Both the position numbers and the translations under genes were made by a program. 53,362 nt of DNA, taken from NCBI GenBank assembly GCA_034429475.1, contig DAOUGD010000335.1:1-53362 (forward strand), given 5' to 3'. Within the stretch, counting starts at the first letter, position 1; each line of letters starts with the position of its first letter. Below the pieces are notes generated by a model. The model was not told the DNA's origin. It saw only the letters and a program-made list of their open reading frames with translations, and searched no databases. Source of the stretch: JAKQHY01 sp034429475. Lineage in GTDB: Bacteria > Chloroflexota > Anaerolineae > B4-G1 > SLSP01. This document shows positions 32,075 to 40,984 of this stretch, one piece after another.

Positions 32075-34471
32075 ATGCGACCACACGACCCATCTGAAGA
32101 ACGTACCGCTTTTCAAGAGGCGGCCCCTTATCTTCCCCAAACAGACAACCGCGCCGACGTGGCGATGGTCTACGGTCTCGATCCGGGCTTCGAGGAACGC
32201 TTTGCCCGCTGGCGGGAGGCCGGCTATCGCCTCCACGTGATGACGGGCGTCGCCTGGGGCGGCTACCAGGACTACGTGCGCGGCGATTGGGACGGCGTGC
32301 CGCATTACGACGACGCGCAGGCCGCTGTCGGCGGCTTCAAGTTGGAACACGGTATCTCGCAGGGGCACGACTGCTTCTATATGATGCCGAGCCGCACGTA
32401 CGCCCGCTACCTCAGCGAGATATTGCGCCGCGTGGTGGATGCGGGCGCGCTGGCGATTCACCTGGAGGAGCCGGAGTTCTGGGTGCGCGCCGGATACGGC
32501 GAGGGCTTCCAGCGCGAGTGGGCCGAGTTCTACGGCGAACCCTGGCAGGACCCGGCCTCGTCGCCGGACGCCCGCTACCGCGCCGAAAAGCTCAAGCAGC
32601 ACCTCTACACCCGCACGCTGGCGACCCTGTTCGACGGCCTCAAGCGCTACGCGGCGGAAAAGGGCAATCCCGATTTCAAGTGCTACGTCCCTACCCACAG
32701 CCTCCTCAACTACGCGCACTGGCGCATCGTCAGCCCGGAGAGCGCGCTGTTGACCATCCCCGATTGCGACGGCCTCATCGGGCAGGTGTGGACGGGCACG
32801 TCGCGCACGGCGACCGTCTATCGCGGCGCGCGCAAGCAGCGCACCTTTGAGGCCGGCTATTGCGAGTATGCCTCATGCGCCGCCATCGTTCGCGGAACGG
32901 ACAAGCGGCTCTGGCAACTGGCCGACCCCATCGAGGACAGCCCGAATTACTGCTGGGACGATTACCGCATGAACTGGGAGTGTACCGTCGCCGGGTCGTT
33001 GCTGGTGGACGAGAGCGAGCGCTTCGAGATCATGCCCTGGCCGCGGCGCATCTTCACGCGCAGCTACCCCACCGTCAACCAGCTCTCCTTGCCATTACAG
33101 CCTATGTTGGACGCTTACATGGCGCGATTGGAGGCCGCCGGACAGTCCGACCTGCTGGCCGATTTCCGCCGTGTTATTGGTTTGATGATGGACTTCTACC
33201 GGGAACACGGCGAAGCCGCCCGCAAAGAGACGTTGGGCTTCGCCGATATGGCGGATCGCGCGTCTGAACTGCGCTTTGGCGACGTGTGGGGCGTGATTGA
33301 GGGGTTCTACCGCACCCTGGCGGCGTGGGAAGATCAGGCCGACGCCCAACGGCTGCGCAACGCCCTCTCCCGTTTCTACCACAACCCCACCGACCAGCGC
33401 GCGTTGATCCCGCCGGCCTACGCCGCCGAACTGCAAATCGTCTTCAATGCCCTGCGCGATATGACCTGGCCCGGCGACACGGAATGGCTGCACGGTCAAA
33501 CCGGCGTCGGCGCGGCGATTTCCGACACGCTGATGTACCAGCGCGGCGACCCGACGCCGAGCGACCCGGATATGTCGTCGCTCTACGGGCTGGCGCTGCC
33601 CCTGGTCAAGCACGGGACCGCGCTGACGATGGCGCAACTTGAGCGTGTGGCTACTCCCGGCTACCTGGATGCCGTCCGCGTGCTGCTGCTGACCTACGAA
33701 GGCCAGAAACCGCCGTCGCCCGCCATTCACACCGCCCTGGCCGACTGGGTGCGGCACGGCAATGCGCTGCTGCTCTTCGGCTCGGGCGACGCCTACGACG
33801 CCGTGCGCGAGTGGTGGAATCAGGACGGCGCGGACTACGCCCGCCCGCAGGAGCATCTGACCGAGCTATTGGGCCTGGGCCGCACGCCCGCGCTGGGGAC
33901 GTACCCCTGCGGCGCCGGTTGGGTCATCGTTGCGCCGGAATCACCGGCGGCGCTCGCCCACGACCCGCAAGGCGCGGACGTCGTCCTGGGCTACGTGAAG
34001 CAGGCGCGCGCCTCGCTGGGCCTGCCCTGGGCCGAGGGCAACCTGCTGGCGCTGCGGCGGGGGACTTACGTCGTCGCCGCCGGGATGGACGAATCCACCG
34101 GGGCCGCGACCGCCCTGCCCGGCGTCTTCGTCAACCTCTTCGATGGCGATCTGCCGGTGCTGACTGACCCGGTCATCGCGCCGGACACACGTTGGCTGTT
34201 CTACGACCTGGCGCGCTGCCCGGAGCATCCGTGGGTCATCGCCGCGTCTGGCCGCATCCGCGACGAGGCCTACGACGACCACAGCCTCGCGTTCACCGTC
34301 GAGGGCATGGCCGACACACCCTGCGTCGTCCGCGCCCGCGTGCCGCAGTGCCCGGCGTCTGTCGTCGCCGCAGGCAAAGCCGCCGACATGACGTGGGATG
34401 CTGCTTCGCGGACTGCCCTCATCCGCTTTTCCAATGATCCGGCGGGTGTGGCGGTAAGGGTGGAGTGGTAA
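32075..34471 (+). CDS. Putative glycoside hydrolase-like protein of unknown specificity
   Basis: This encodes 798 residues. The N-terminal 430 residues look like a TIM-barrel hydrolase (YRLHVMTGVAWGGYQDYV, LAIHLEEPEFWVRAGYGEGF, FKCYVPTHSLLNYAHW), in which the Glu pair of HLEEPEFW is a candidate acid/base; a Rossmann-like segment follows (LDAVRVLLLTYEGQKPPSP, GNALLLFGSGDAYD), reminiscent of the trimerisation domain of GH42 beta-galactosidases, then a beta-rich end. There is no signal peptide, so it is cytoplasmic. AGAGGT lies 5 nt before the ATG. It follows the PHP hydrolase by 27 bp in the same operon. The family is not recognised with certainty; a role on the imported glycan is inference. 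Confidence 0.65.
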   Translation: MRPHDPSEERTAFQEAAPYLPQTDNRADVAMVYGLDPGFEERFARWREAGYRLHVMTGVAWGGYQDYVRGDWDGVPHYDDAQAAVGGFKLEHGISQGHDCFYMMPSRTYARYLSEILRRVVDAGALAIHLEEPEFWVRAGYGEGFQREWAEFYGEPWQDPASSPDARYRAEKLKQHLYTRTLATLFDGLKRYAAEKGNPDFKCYVPTHSLLNYAHWRIVSPESALLTIPDCDGLIGQVWTGTSRTATVYRGARKQRTFEAGYCEYASCAAIVRGTDKRLWQLADPIEDSPNYCWDDYRMNWECTVAGSLLVDESERFEIMPWPRRIFTRSYPTVNQLSLPLQPMLDAYMARLEAAGQSDLLADFRRVIGLMMDFYREHGEAARKETLGFADMADRASELRFGDVWGVIEGFYRTLAAWEDQADAQRLRNALSRFYHNPTDQRALIPPAYAAELQIVFNALRDMTWPGDTEWLHGQTGVGAAISDTLMYQRGDPTPSDPDMSSLYGLALPLVKHGTALTMAQLERVATPGYLDAVRVLLLTYEGQKPPSPAIHTALADWVRHGNALLLFGSGDAYDAVREWWNQDGADYARPQEHLTELLGLGRTPALGTYPCGAGWVIVAPESPAALAHDPQGADVVLGYVKQARASLGLPWAEGNLLALRRGTYVVAAGMDESTGAATALPGVFVNLFDGDLPVLTDPVIAPDTRWLFYDLARCPEHPWVIAASGRIRDEAYDDHSLAFTVEGMADTPCVVRARVPQCPASVVAAGKAADMTWDAASRTALIRFSNDPAGVAVRVEW

Positions 34472-34522
34472 TACAGAGGCAGTTTCCCCGACTACCCGGC
34501 AGGCATGGTGGGAAGGATGGAG

Positions 34523-34528
34523 TATAAT
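34523..34528 (+). promoter_or_regulatory. TATAAT box giving a probably leaderless transcript
   Basis: TATAAT ends 11 nt before the ATG at 34540, so transcription would begin within about 5 nt of the start codon. There is no ribosome site and only a poor -35. The gene therefore seems to have its own promoter inside the locus. Confidence 0.5.
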
Positions 34529-34539
34529 ACCCCCTTGTT

Positions 34540-36027
34540 ATGCAATCAATGATTGTTAAAGGGGGACGACAAGTGGATTCCACATTGCCTATTTCTGATG
34601 TTGCTCGGGAGAATATACCCGGATATGAGAGTCTCAGGCGATTCTCGCCACAAGAATATGATTACCTCTCATATTTGGCTATTTTGAACGAGGCACTCAA
34701 TCAAAATAATATCGTCATATTCTTAGAATTATGTGGATTTTCTTTGAAAGATGAGCAATCCGCAGAATTTTTGAGAACTTGTTTAACTGAGTCCGTGTTG
34801 ATACCGACTATTGAAGAAGGTGAACCTACCTCATTCCTGACAATGTCACAGGAGGTAAGAAAATACTTTGCCCAGACCCTCACTGATGTTGAGGTTGTAG
34901 AAAGACATAGGATAGCTCACCAGTTCTATAGGCAAGTTTTTGTTCAAGTGCTTGTAGAAATCACTGCGGATCGTGATGCTGATAGGGAATTTCCTCCTAT
35001 GTCTGACGAGGCGATCAATAGATTAATTCTTCAACCTGGTGGATTAATTCACTTTGGCGCTCATTTCCCACAGGCGTCAGATTTTCACACTTGGAGTCTT
35101 CACAGAGCTTTCTACTGGCAGGAACATTTATTTGCACTTGGCAAACTTGAGGAAGCAGCCAATATAACGAACTCTATCTGTTTTGCTTTAGCTCGCAGGG
35201 GGTACGCACAAATTGCAAAAGAGATGCTGGCCCGAAATGTGCAGAAGATGGATGGACTACAGAAGGTGATTGCGTTAACCAATTTGGCGACCCTTCTGCG
35301 AGAAGAGCAAAAACATCAACAAGCAATGCGGTTGTATAGGCAAACATTGTGGCCTTTGATACGACTCAAGGCCGGTATGCAATTGGCCGCTGTTTTCTCA
35401 GAAATGAGCAATATCTATCGGGATCGAGGGCAATTATTACGTGCATTAGCCTTTCAAGAATTGTCTCGTGTATTGCGACGGGTTCTTAAGGACTTCAAGG
35501 GGCAGGCTATTTGTAACAATCAACTCTCAATTCTGTATCGGTCACTACATTGGTATGGATTTGCCTTAAAGTCAAGTAAATCGGCTGAAAATTACTGGCG
35601 TGCTGTGGCGGATGAGGTGAATTTAGCCAAAACTTTAATCACACAGGGTAATTTGTTTTGGGCCATGCATCAACCGCAACCGGCATTACGATGCTTTGAC
35701 GAGAGCCTTGAAATCAATACCCGGCACGAAAACATAGCCGAAGCGGCCAGTTCACTGAGCGGCAAGGCTCGGATTTTCACTGCCCTACAAGACTTCGCAC
35801 AGGCCAAGTCGTTACTGGAAGAAGCCATTGCTCTTCGTCAAAGAGCTAATGATCACCGAATTGGTATTGAGTATGAAAATATGGGAAGCCTGTATCAAGC
35901 ACAAGGCAACCTTGCATTAGCTTTGGGTTGGTATGAGAAAGCATTGCCCTATTTGGAAAAATATCTTCCAGGTTTTGTCTATGCTTGTAAGCATAAGATT
36001 ACTTCTATACGAAGGCAATTACAATAG
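34540..36027 (+). CDS. TPR-repeat protein, lower GC than neighbours
   Basis: This encodes 495 residues. The N-terminal 160 residues form a helical domain resembling the post-ATPase part of large TPR regulators (FLELCGFSLKDEQSAEFLRT, VERHRIAHQFYRQVF). Residues about 190-490 are TPR repeats (ALTNLATLLREEQKHQQAMR, TLITQGNLFWAMHQPQPALR, ENMGSLYQAQGNLALALGWY). No ATPase or DNA-binding domain is present. Base composition and codon use are clearly more AT-rich than in the flanking genes, and it has its own TATAAT, so it looks inserted into the catabolic locus. Its partner is unknown. Confidence 0.75.
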   Translation: MQSMIVKGGRQVDSTLPISDVARENIPGYESLRRFSPQEYDYLSYLAILNEALNQNNIVIFLELCGFSLKDEQSAEFLRTCLTESVLIPTIEEGEPTSFLTMSQEVRKYFAQTLTDVEVVERHRIAHQFYRQVFVQVLVEITADRDADREFPPMSDEAINRLILQPGGLIHFGAHFPQASDFHTWSLHRAFYWQEHLFALGKLEEAANITNSICFALARRGYAQIAKEMLARNVQKMDGLQKVIALTNLATLLREEQKHQQAMRLYRQTLWPLIRLKAGMQLAAVFSEMSNIYRDRGQLLRALAFQELSRVLRRVLKDFKGQAICNNQLSILYRSLHWYGFALKSSKSAENYWRAVADEVNLAKTLITQGNLFWAMHQPQPALRCFDESLEINTRHENIAEAASSLSGKARIFTALQDFAQAKSLLEEAIALRQRANDHRIGIEYENMGSLYQAQGNLALALGWYEKALPYLEKYLPGFVYACKHKITSIRRQLQ

Positions 36028-36061
36028 GCCTTCGGCGATACTCTGCTTCGGCTGATGTATG

Positions 36062-36077
36062 TAACTCTCCAGAGTTA
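36062..36077. other. Small palindrome TAACTCT/AGAGTTA
   Basis: A perfect 7-bp stem with a 2-nt loop lies in the 77-bp gap between the TPR gene and the GxGYxYP gene. It could be a weak terminator or an operator; no T-run follows. Confidence 0.3.
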
Positions 36078-36104
36078 TGAACTAACCCAAAGCCTTATAC
36101 ACCT

Positions 36105-38624
36105 ATGCACATTGTAACTAAAAAACCATTCCCATTCTCCCTCCTCAACCCCCGTCTACCGTCTACCGCCTACCATCTACTTTTCCTGTTAACGCTCATA
36201 GCCATTCCGGGCTGCGCCCGAAAGGAGATCACTGTGTCAACGGATAATCCGACCGCAAAAGGACGCTGGCAGGCAGCGTTGGAACAAGTCTTGCCTGCGC
36301 CGACGTTGTTGCCGCTGCGCAACGTGCATTTAATTGGCCCCTTTGAGAATCAAGAGTATGTGGGATTGGACACCGCGTACCCGCCGGAGCAGGGTATTGA
36401 CCTGACGGCCTCTTATCCCGGCAAGACAGGAACGGTGTCCTGGCGGCCTAATCCCGGCCTGGGAGGCGTCTTGAAGCAGCCCATCAACTTCGGCGCGTGG
36501 ACGCCAACGCAGCCGTGGAGCGTGGTGTACCTGTACGCCGAGATCGAAGCGCCGGAGGCGTACCTGGCGCAACTGGTCGTCGGGTCTCAGGCGTGGGTAC
36601 ACGCCTGGTTCAACGGGCAGGCCGTCCTCTCGCCCACCATGCCCTTTCCGGCCAACCCGCAGGACAGCCGGGCGTGGGTGGCGCTGCATCCGGGAACTAA
36701 CACATTACTGCTCAAGCTGCTTTTCTCTGAAAAGGAATGGGGCCTGGAATGGCGCTGCGAGAGCTACGGCGCGCCCAAGATGGTCAGCGCGGCGCTGGAT
36801 GATCTGGTAGCGGGCGCGCCAGATGCAACAATCCGCCTGAACGCTCGCTTCTCCCTGGCGGAAGTCGCCGCTGCGCAGGGAGACGCCCCCGCGACCCGCC
36901 GCGCCCTGGATGCGTTGCGCCGCGATCCGCTTGCCACGCAGTGGGACGCCACCTGGGCCGACGCCGTGGAGGCGCGGTATGCCGCGACCGGCAGCTTCCT
37001 GCCGCTGCACGATGTCTCCGTGCCGTACACGCCGGTCATGGACATCGAACCCTACGAGAGCTTCTGGCCGCAGTCCACGCCGCCCGCGCAGGAATTGCTG
37101 GTGGTGGACGCGAGCGCGGCGACGCCGCAGCTCGAATTTGCGCTGAGCGTCTTGCAGGGCCTCGTCAACCGGACGCAGCCGCGCCTTTACCTGCTCCACA
37201 CCCGTTACGACCGACAGGATCGTCAGTGGCTCGACGAGCTGCACTTTGAAGGCTACACCTCGCGCCAGATTGCGTTCTCAGAGGCGTGGACAACCTTCCG
37301 CAACGAGATCAAGGGGGCGATCCTGTATGACGGCAGCATCATGGACGAAATTGGCGCTTTCCACTCCGATCAGCTTAACCAGACCAACGTGCTGATGATG
37401 ATCGGCGCGCTGGAGAACGCCGTACCGGTCACGCCGGAGATGAACGCGACGCTCCAATTGCCGGTGGTCTTCGACGCGCGCGGCAAGTGGGCCAACCAGT
37501 ACGAAATGATGCGCTGGGCTTACGTGGAGCTTTTCCCCAAGATGAATCACCGCATCCTGGCGACCAACTATCCGGGCATTTTCCTGATCACCGATTACCT
37601 GGTGGCCTTCAAAGTCTTCACCTTCTGGTTTCCCGAATACCGCACGCTGCCTGAAGAGAACCTGCTGCGCGGCATCCTCGCCTCGACGCCGCCCAACACA
37701 CCCATCGTCGGTTGGTGGTTCGACTGGATGCCCACGCCCAAAGACCCCGAGCACTTCTCCGCCGACGCGGTGATGGAAGGCCCCGGTGTGCTGTACGGTT
37801 CGGCCTTCGGCAAAGTGCTGACGCCTTCTCACGAGGCGACCAATCTCTCCGTCCATTCCGGCGTCGCTGTAGGGCCGTACCGGCACAAGACACCCAATAC
37901 GCCGGCATACGATCCCACCAAGGTCTACTACGCCCACATCATTTCCGACGGCGACAATCTGGGCGAAGCGTTGATGATGCGCACCCGCGACCTGCAATGG
38001 GACAAGCCGGAGCGCGGCAGCTTCCCGATGGGCTGGTCGTTTGCGCCTGCCGCCGCCAAGCTGGCCCCGCCGGTGCTAAACTACTACCTGCGCACCGCCT
38101 CCCCCAACGATTTGCTGGTGGGCGGCCTGGGCGTCGGCTACACGCATCCGACGATGTACCTGCGCGCCTATCCCGCGCAGCGCGACGCGCTCTACGCGGC
38201 CTACGCGCGCAAGACGGACGAGGCGCTGGGCTGGATTGATAGCACGTGCCTGTGGCTGATTGATGGCCGCAATGAGGACGAGGATCGCTACGCGCAAGGC
38301 TCCAGCGGACGCTTGCAGGGCATCTTCACCGGCTATGGCGGCCTGGTGGAAAATGCTTGCGCGCGAATCGCCCCGAACAACGTGGTCGCCTTCCGCCCCG
38401 CGACCCATTTCGACACCCGATCTGAAGAAGAGCTGATCCAGCAAATGGTGGACGACATCCGCACCGCCGCCGGCGAGTCACGCCCGGCCTTCATCGAGGC
38501 GTGGGTGCTCAACTGGGCGTGGCGGATGGACATGCTGCAAGAAGTCCAGCGCCGTCTCGGCCCCGACTTCGTGTGCGTCCGCCCGGATGTTATGGTAAAA
38601 TTGCGGTTAGAAGCGGCGCAGTAA
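36105..38624 (+). CDS. GxGYxYP-family (putative glycan-associated) lipoprotein
   Basis: This encodes 839 residues. A lipoprotein-like leader (LLFLLTLIAIPGC, lipobox AIPGC at about 34-37) is followed by a jelly-roll-like region (about 60-225) and the GxGYxYP region: HIISDGDNLGEALMM, RGSFPMGWSFAP, and the family motif as GLGVGYTHP near residue 680. GxGYxYP proteins are frequent in glycan utilisation loci and their activity is not established. The N-terminal residues NPRLPSTAYHL come from a CGTCTAC 7-bp tandem repeat and no ribosome site precedes the ATG. A GTG at 36234 (codon 44) with AAAGGAG 7 nt before it would give a shorter, cytoplasmic form. I favour the lipoprotein but the start is undecided. 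Confidence 0.78.
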   Translation: MHIVTKKPFPFSLLNPRLPSTAYHLLFLLTLIAIPGCARKEITVSTDNPTAKGRWQAALEQVLPAPTLLPLRNVHLIGPFENQEYVGLDTAYPPEQGIDLTASYPGKTGTVSWRPNPGLGGVLKQPINFGAWTPTQPWSVVYLYAEIEAPEAYLAQLVVGSQAWVHAWFNGQAVLSPTMPFPANPQDSRAWVALHPGTNTLLLKLLFSEKEWGLEWRCESYGAPKMVSAALDDLVAGAPDATIRLNARFSLAEVAAAQGDAPATRRALDALRRDPLATQWDATWADAVEARYAATGSFLPLHDVSVPYTPVMDIEPYESFWPQSTPPAQELLVVDASAATPQLEFALSVLQGLVNRTQPRLYLLHTRYDRQDRQWLDELHFEGYTSRQIAFSEAWTTFRNEIKGAILYDGSIMDEIGAFHSDQLNQTNVLMMIGALENAVPVTPEMNATLQLPVVFDARGKWANQYEMMRWAYVELFPKMNHRILATNYPGIFLITDYLVAFKVFTFWFPEYRTLPEENLLRGILASTPPNTPIVGWWFDWMPTPKDPEHFSADAVMEGPGVLYGSAFGKVLTPSHEATNLSVHSGVAVGPYRHKTPNTPAYDPTKVYYAHIISDGDNLGEALMMRTRDLQWDKPERGSFPMGWSFAPAAAKLAPPVLNYYLRTASPNDLLVGGLGVGYTHPTMYLRAYPAQRDALYAAYARKTDEALGWIDSTCLWLIDGRNEDEDRYAQGSSGRLQGIFTGYGGLVENACARIAPNNVVAFRPATHFDTRSEEELIQQMVDDIRTAAGESRPAFIEAWVLNWAWRMDMLQEVQRRLGPDFVCVRPDVMVKLRLEAAQ
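36153..36180 (+). repeat. Heptanucleotide tandem repeat (CGTCTAC) inside a leader sequence
   Basis: CGTCTAC, CGTCTAC, CGCCTAC, CATCTAC: four 7-bp units within the codons for the signal peptide region of the GxGYxYP protein. Confidence 0.8.
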
Positions 38625-38653
38625 CAGAGTGACTTGGTTGCAAGCTATGAATT

Positions 38654-38724
38654 GGACGCAGATTTTCGCGGATTCACGCAGATAATTTTTTAAAATCCGC
38701 GTTCATCAGCGTTTATCTGCGTCC
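38654..38724. repeat. Dispersed hairpin GGACGCAGAT, second copy
   Basis: GGACGCAGATTTTCGCGGAT and onward pairs with a right arm ending TTTATCTGCGTCC; it is the same element as 6378-6447 with a few changes. Here it stands 30 bp after the GxGYxYP stop and upstream of the glycyl radical enzyme, as an intergenic hairpin on the transcript. Confidence 0.75.
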
Positions 38725-38748
38725 GACATCTCTTTGCAGCTTATTTTT

Positions 38749-38782
38749 GACTTTAGACTTTGGACTAAGGACTGAGGACACT
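38749..38782 (+). repeat. Heptanucleotide tandem repeat carrying a ribosome site
   Basis: GACTTTA, GACTTTG, GACTAAG, GACTGAG, GACACT: five units with a 7-bp period end exactly at the ATG of the glycyl radical enzyme, and the GAGGA that serves as Shine-Dalgarno arises from the junction of units four and five. Confidence 0.8.
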
Positions 38783-40924
38783 ATGGTGGGAATAACGTAT
38801 CAACAGAGAATTGACGCCTTACGCGAGACGAAACTGGAACATAACCGGGCCAAGATTGCCCGCGACGGGTATCATGACGTGGACGATCACGGCAATATTT
38901 ACTGGCCGGAGCCGATTCCCTTTACGCCCAAATCCAACCACCCTTCCGGCGGCTGCTACGGCGCGCGCTGCATCGGCGAGAACTTCCGCGCGTGGTTGGA
39001 CGTCCATCCTGTCTACATCCACCCGATGAGCGCGCTGGCGGGCGCGTGGGCCGGATACCTCCCCGGCGTCGGTGGGTGGAAGCCGGAGGATCGCCCTGCC
39101 CATCTGAAAGAGCTGCACGACAAGTATTACCTGTGGCACAACGGCATCGGCGCGATGAATCACCTGGGGCCGGACATGCGCATCGGCCTGGACCTGGGCT
39201 GGGGCGGCATCCTCAAGAAAATTCGCTATTACCGCGACTTCAACCATCCCGCCGACACTGACTTCTACGACGCCGAAGAAAACCTGGTCTTGGGCGTGCA
39301 GGATTGGATTCGACGGCACGTCATCAAGGCGCGGGAGATGGCGGCGGAAGAACCCAACATTGAAATCCGCGAGAACCTGCTCGCCATCGCGGAGATGAAT
39401 GAGTGGCTGGTCGAAAATCCGCCGCGCACCCTGCGCGAGGCCTGCCAGTTCCTCGCCTGGTTCCAATCCATTGACCGGATGTGGGCGGCGGGTGGCGCGC
39501 TGGGCCAACTGGACGAGCTGCTGCGCCCTTATTACGAAGCCGACCTTGCCGCCGGCATCGTCGAGGACGAGGTCGTGCTGTGGTTCCTAGCCAGCCTCTT
39601 CTACAACGACACGCACTACTCGCAGATTGGCGGGCAGGCTGCCGACGGGCGCGACCTGACCAGCCGCATGTCGTACTTGATCCTGGAGGCCGCGCACCGC
39701 CTCCGAATCCCCTACAACCTGGCAGTGCGCGTCCATGAAGGCATGGATCCCCAATTGCTGCACACCGCCCTGCGCTACCACCAGGAAGACGGCACCGGCG
39801 TCAGCTTCTCGTGCTCCAAGGGGCTGGACGAGGGCTACATCAAGAGCGGCGTGCCGATCCAACTGGCGCGGATGCGCGCCAAAGTCGGCTGCAACTGGAC
39901 GGCGCTGCCGGGCATCGAGTATCCGCTGCAAGACGTGACCCGCCAGAGCCTCGTCGCGCCGTTCCTGCACGCCTTCGAGGAGACCGTCGCCGACGCCGAA
40001 TCCCCGCGCACGATGGAGGCGTTGTGGGAGCGCTACGCGCATCACCTGGCGATTTCCGTGGACGTGATGAAGCAGGGGTTGGATTGGCACATGGCGCATC
40101 ACGCGCAGAACACCATCGAAATCGTGCTCGACCTCTTCTGCCACGGCACGCTTGAGCGCGGCCTGGACGCTTCGGCGGGCGGCGTGGACATCTACCACCT
40201 CACCGTGGACGGCGTGGGGCTGGCGACCGTCGCCGACTCCTTCGCCGCGATTGAGCAGCGCGTGGTCAAAGAGCAGCGGTTGACCTGGGAGGAACTCAAG
40301 CAGCACCTCGACAACGACTACGCAGGCGCGGAAGCCATCCGCCTGATGCTCAAGAACATCCCCCGCTTTGGTTCCGGCTATTCGCGGGCCGACTTCTGGG
40401 CGAAGCGTATCTCGGAGACCTACGTCGCGCTTTTTGATACGCCCACGGCGCGCGGGTATCACATCCTCCCCGGCCTGTTCTCCCACGGCGACATCGTGCG
40501 CCTGGGGAGTTACCTGCCCGCGACGCCGAACGGGCGTCATGCCCACGCCGCAATTTCTCACAGTTCGGAGCCGGATCCCGGCTTCGCGCCGCAGGGCGGC
40601 GGCGGGCCGACCGCTAAAGCCAACGCCGTCGCCGCCGTCCAACCGGGACGCGGCAACTCCGCGCCGCTTCAACTCGATATTGACTTCAAGCTGATGGAGG
40701 AACAGGGCGGGCTGGACACAGTCGCGGCGATGATTATGGCGCATAACCAACAGGGCGGCACGCTGATCAACCTCAATATCCTCTCGAAGGACAAAATCCT
40801 GGCCGCTCACGCCAACCCCGACCTCTACCCCGACCTGGTCGTGCGCGTGACCGGCTACAGCGCCTTCTTCCGCTCTCTTTCACCGGAATACCGGCAGCAG
40901 ATGGTGGATCGCATTTTGAGTTGA
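38783..40924 (+). CDS. Atypical glycyl radical enzyme (pyruvate formate-lyase-like)
   Basis: This encodes 713 residues. The C-terminal glycyl radical loop is clear: VVRVTGYSAFFRSL with Gly691. The thiyl-radical cysteine is most likely Cys370 in AKVGCNWTALPG. Most dehydratase-type glycyl radical enzymes have GCxE here, with Glu as acid/base; this one has Asn-Trp, so its chemistry may differ. Other conserved stretches are YNLAVRVHEGMDP, SCSKGLDEGYIKSGVP, HAHAAISHSSEPDPG and GTLINLNIL. The family is oxygen-sensitive and needs a radical SAM activase, which is not in this window. The ATG at 38783 follows GAGGACACT. It lies between the GxGYxYP and GH38 genes, so its substrate may be a sugar or polyol released from the imported glycan (inference). 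Confidence 0.82.
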   Translation: MVGITYQQRIDALRETKLEHNRAKIARDGYHDVDDHGNIYWPEPIPFTPKSNHPSGGCYGARCIGENFRAWLDVHPVYIHPMSALAGAWAGYLPGVGGWKPEDRPAHLKELHDKYYLWHNGIGAMNHLGPDMRIGLDLGWGGILKKIRYYRDFNHPADTDFYDAEENLVLGVQDWIRRHVIKAREMAAEEPNIEIRENLLAIAEMNEWLVENPPRTLREACQFLAWFQSIDRMWAAGGALGQLDELLRPYYEADLAAGIVEDEVVLWFLASLFYNDTHYSQIGGQAADGRDLTSRMSYLILEAAHRLRIPYNLAVRVHEGMDPQLLHTALRYHQEDGTGVSFSCSKGLDEGYIKSGVPIQLARMRAKVGCNWTALPGIEYPLQDVTRQSLVAPFLHAFEETVADAESPRTMEALWERYAHHLAISVDVMKQGLDWHMAHHAQNTIEIVLDLFCHGTLERGLDASAGGVDIYHLTVDGVGLATVADSFAAIEQRVVKEQRLTWEELKQHLDNDYAGAEAIRLMLKNIPRFGSGYSRADFWAKRISETYVALFDTPTARGYHILPGLFSHGDIVRLGSYLPATPNGRHAHAAISHSSEPDPGFAPQGGGGPTAKANAVAAVQPGRGNSAPLQLDIDFKLMEEQGGLDTVAAMIMAHNQQGGTLINLNILSKDKILAAHANPDLYPDLVVRVTGYSAFFRSLSPEYRQQMVDRILS

Positions 40925-40934
40925 AATGTGTAAA

Positions 40935-40984
40935 CGTAATTCGTAATTCGTAATTCGGACTGGAATTACGGATTACGAATTACG
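40935..40984 (+). repeat. Heptanucleotide (CGTAATT) repeats forming a 22-bp stem
   Basis: Three units of CGTAATT (40935-40956) face GAATTACGGATTACGAATTA and onward (40963-40984) across a 6-nt loop, with one mismatch in 22 bp. It lies between the glycyl radical enzyme and the GH38 gene and would form a strong RNA hairpin; there is no T-run. Confidence 0.8.
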
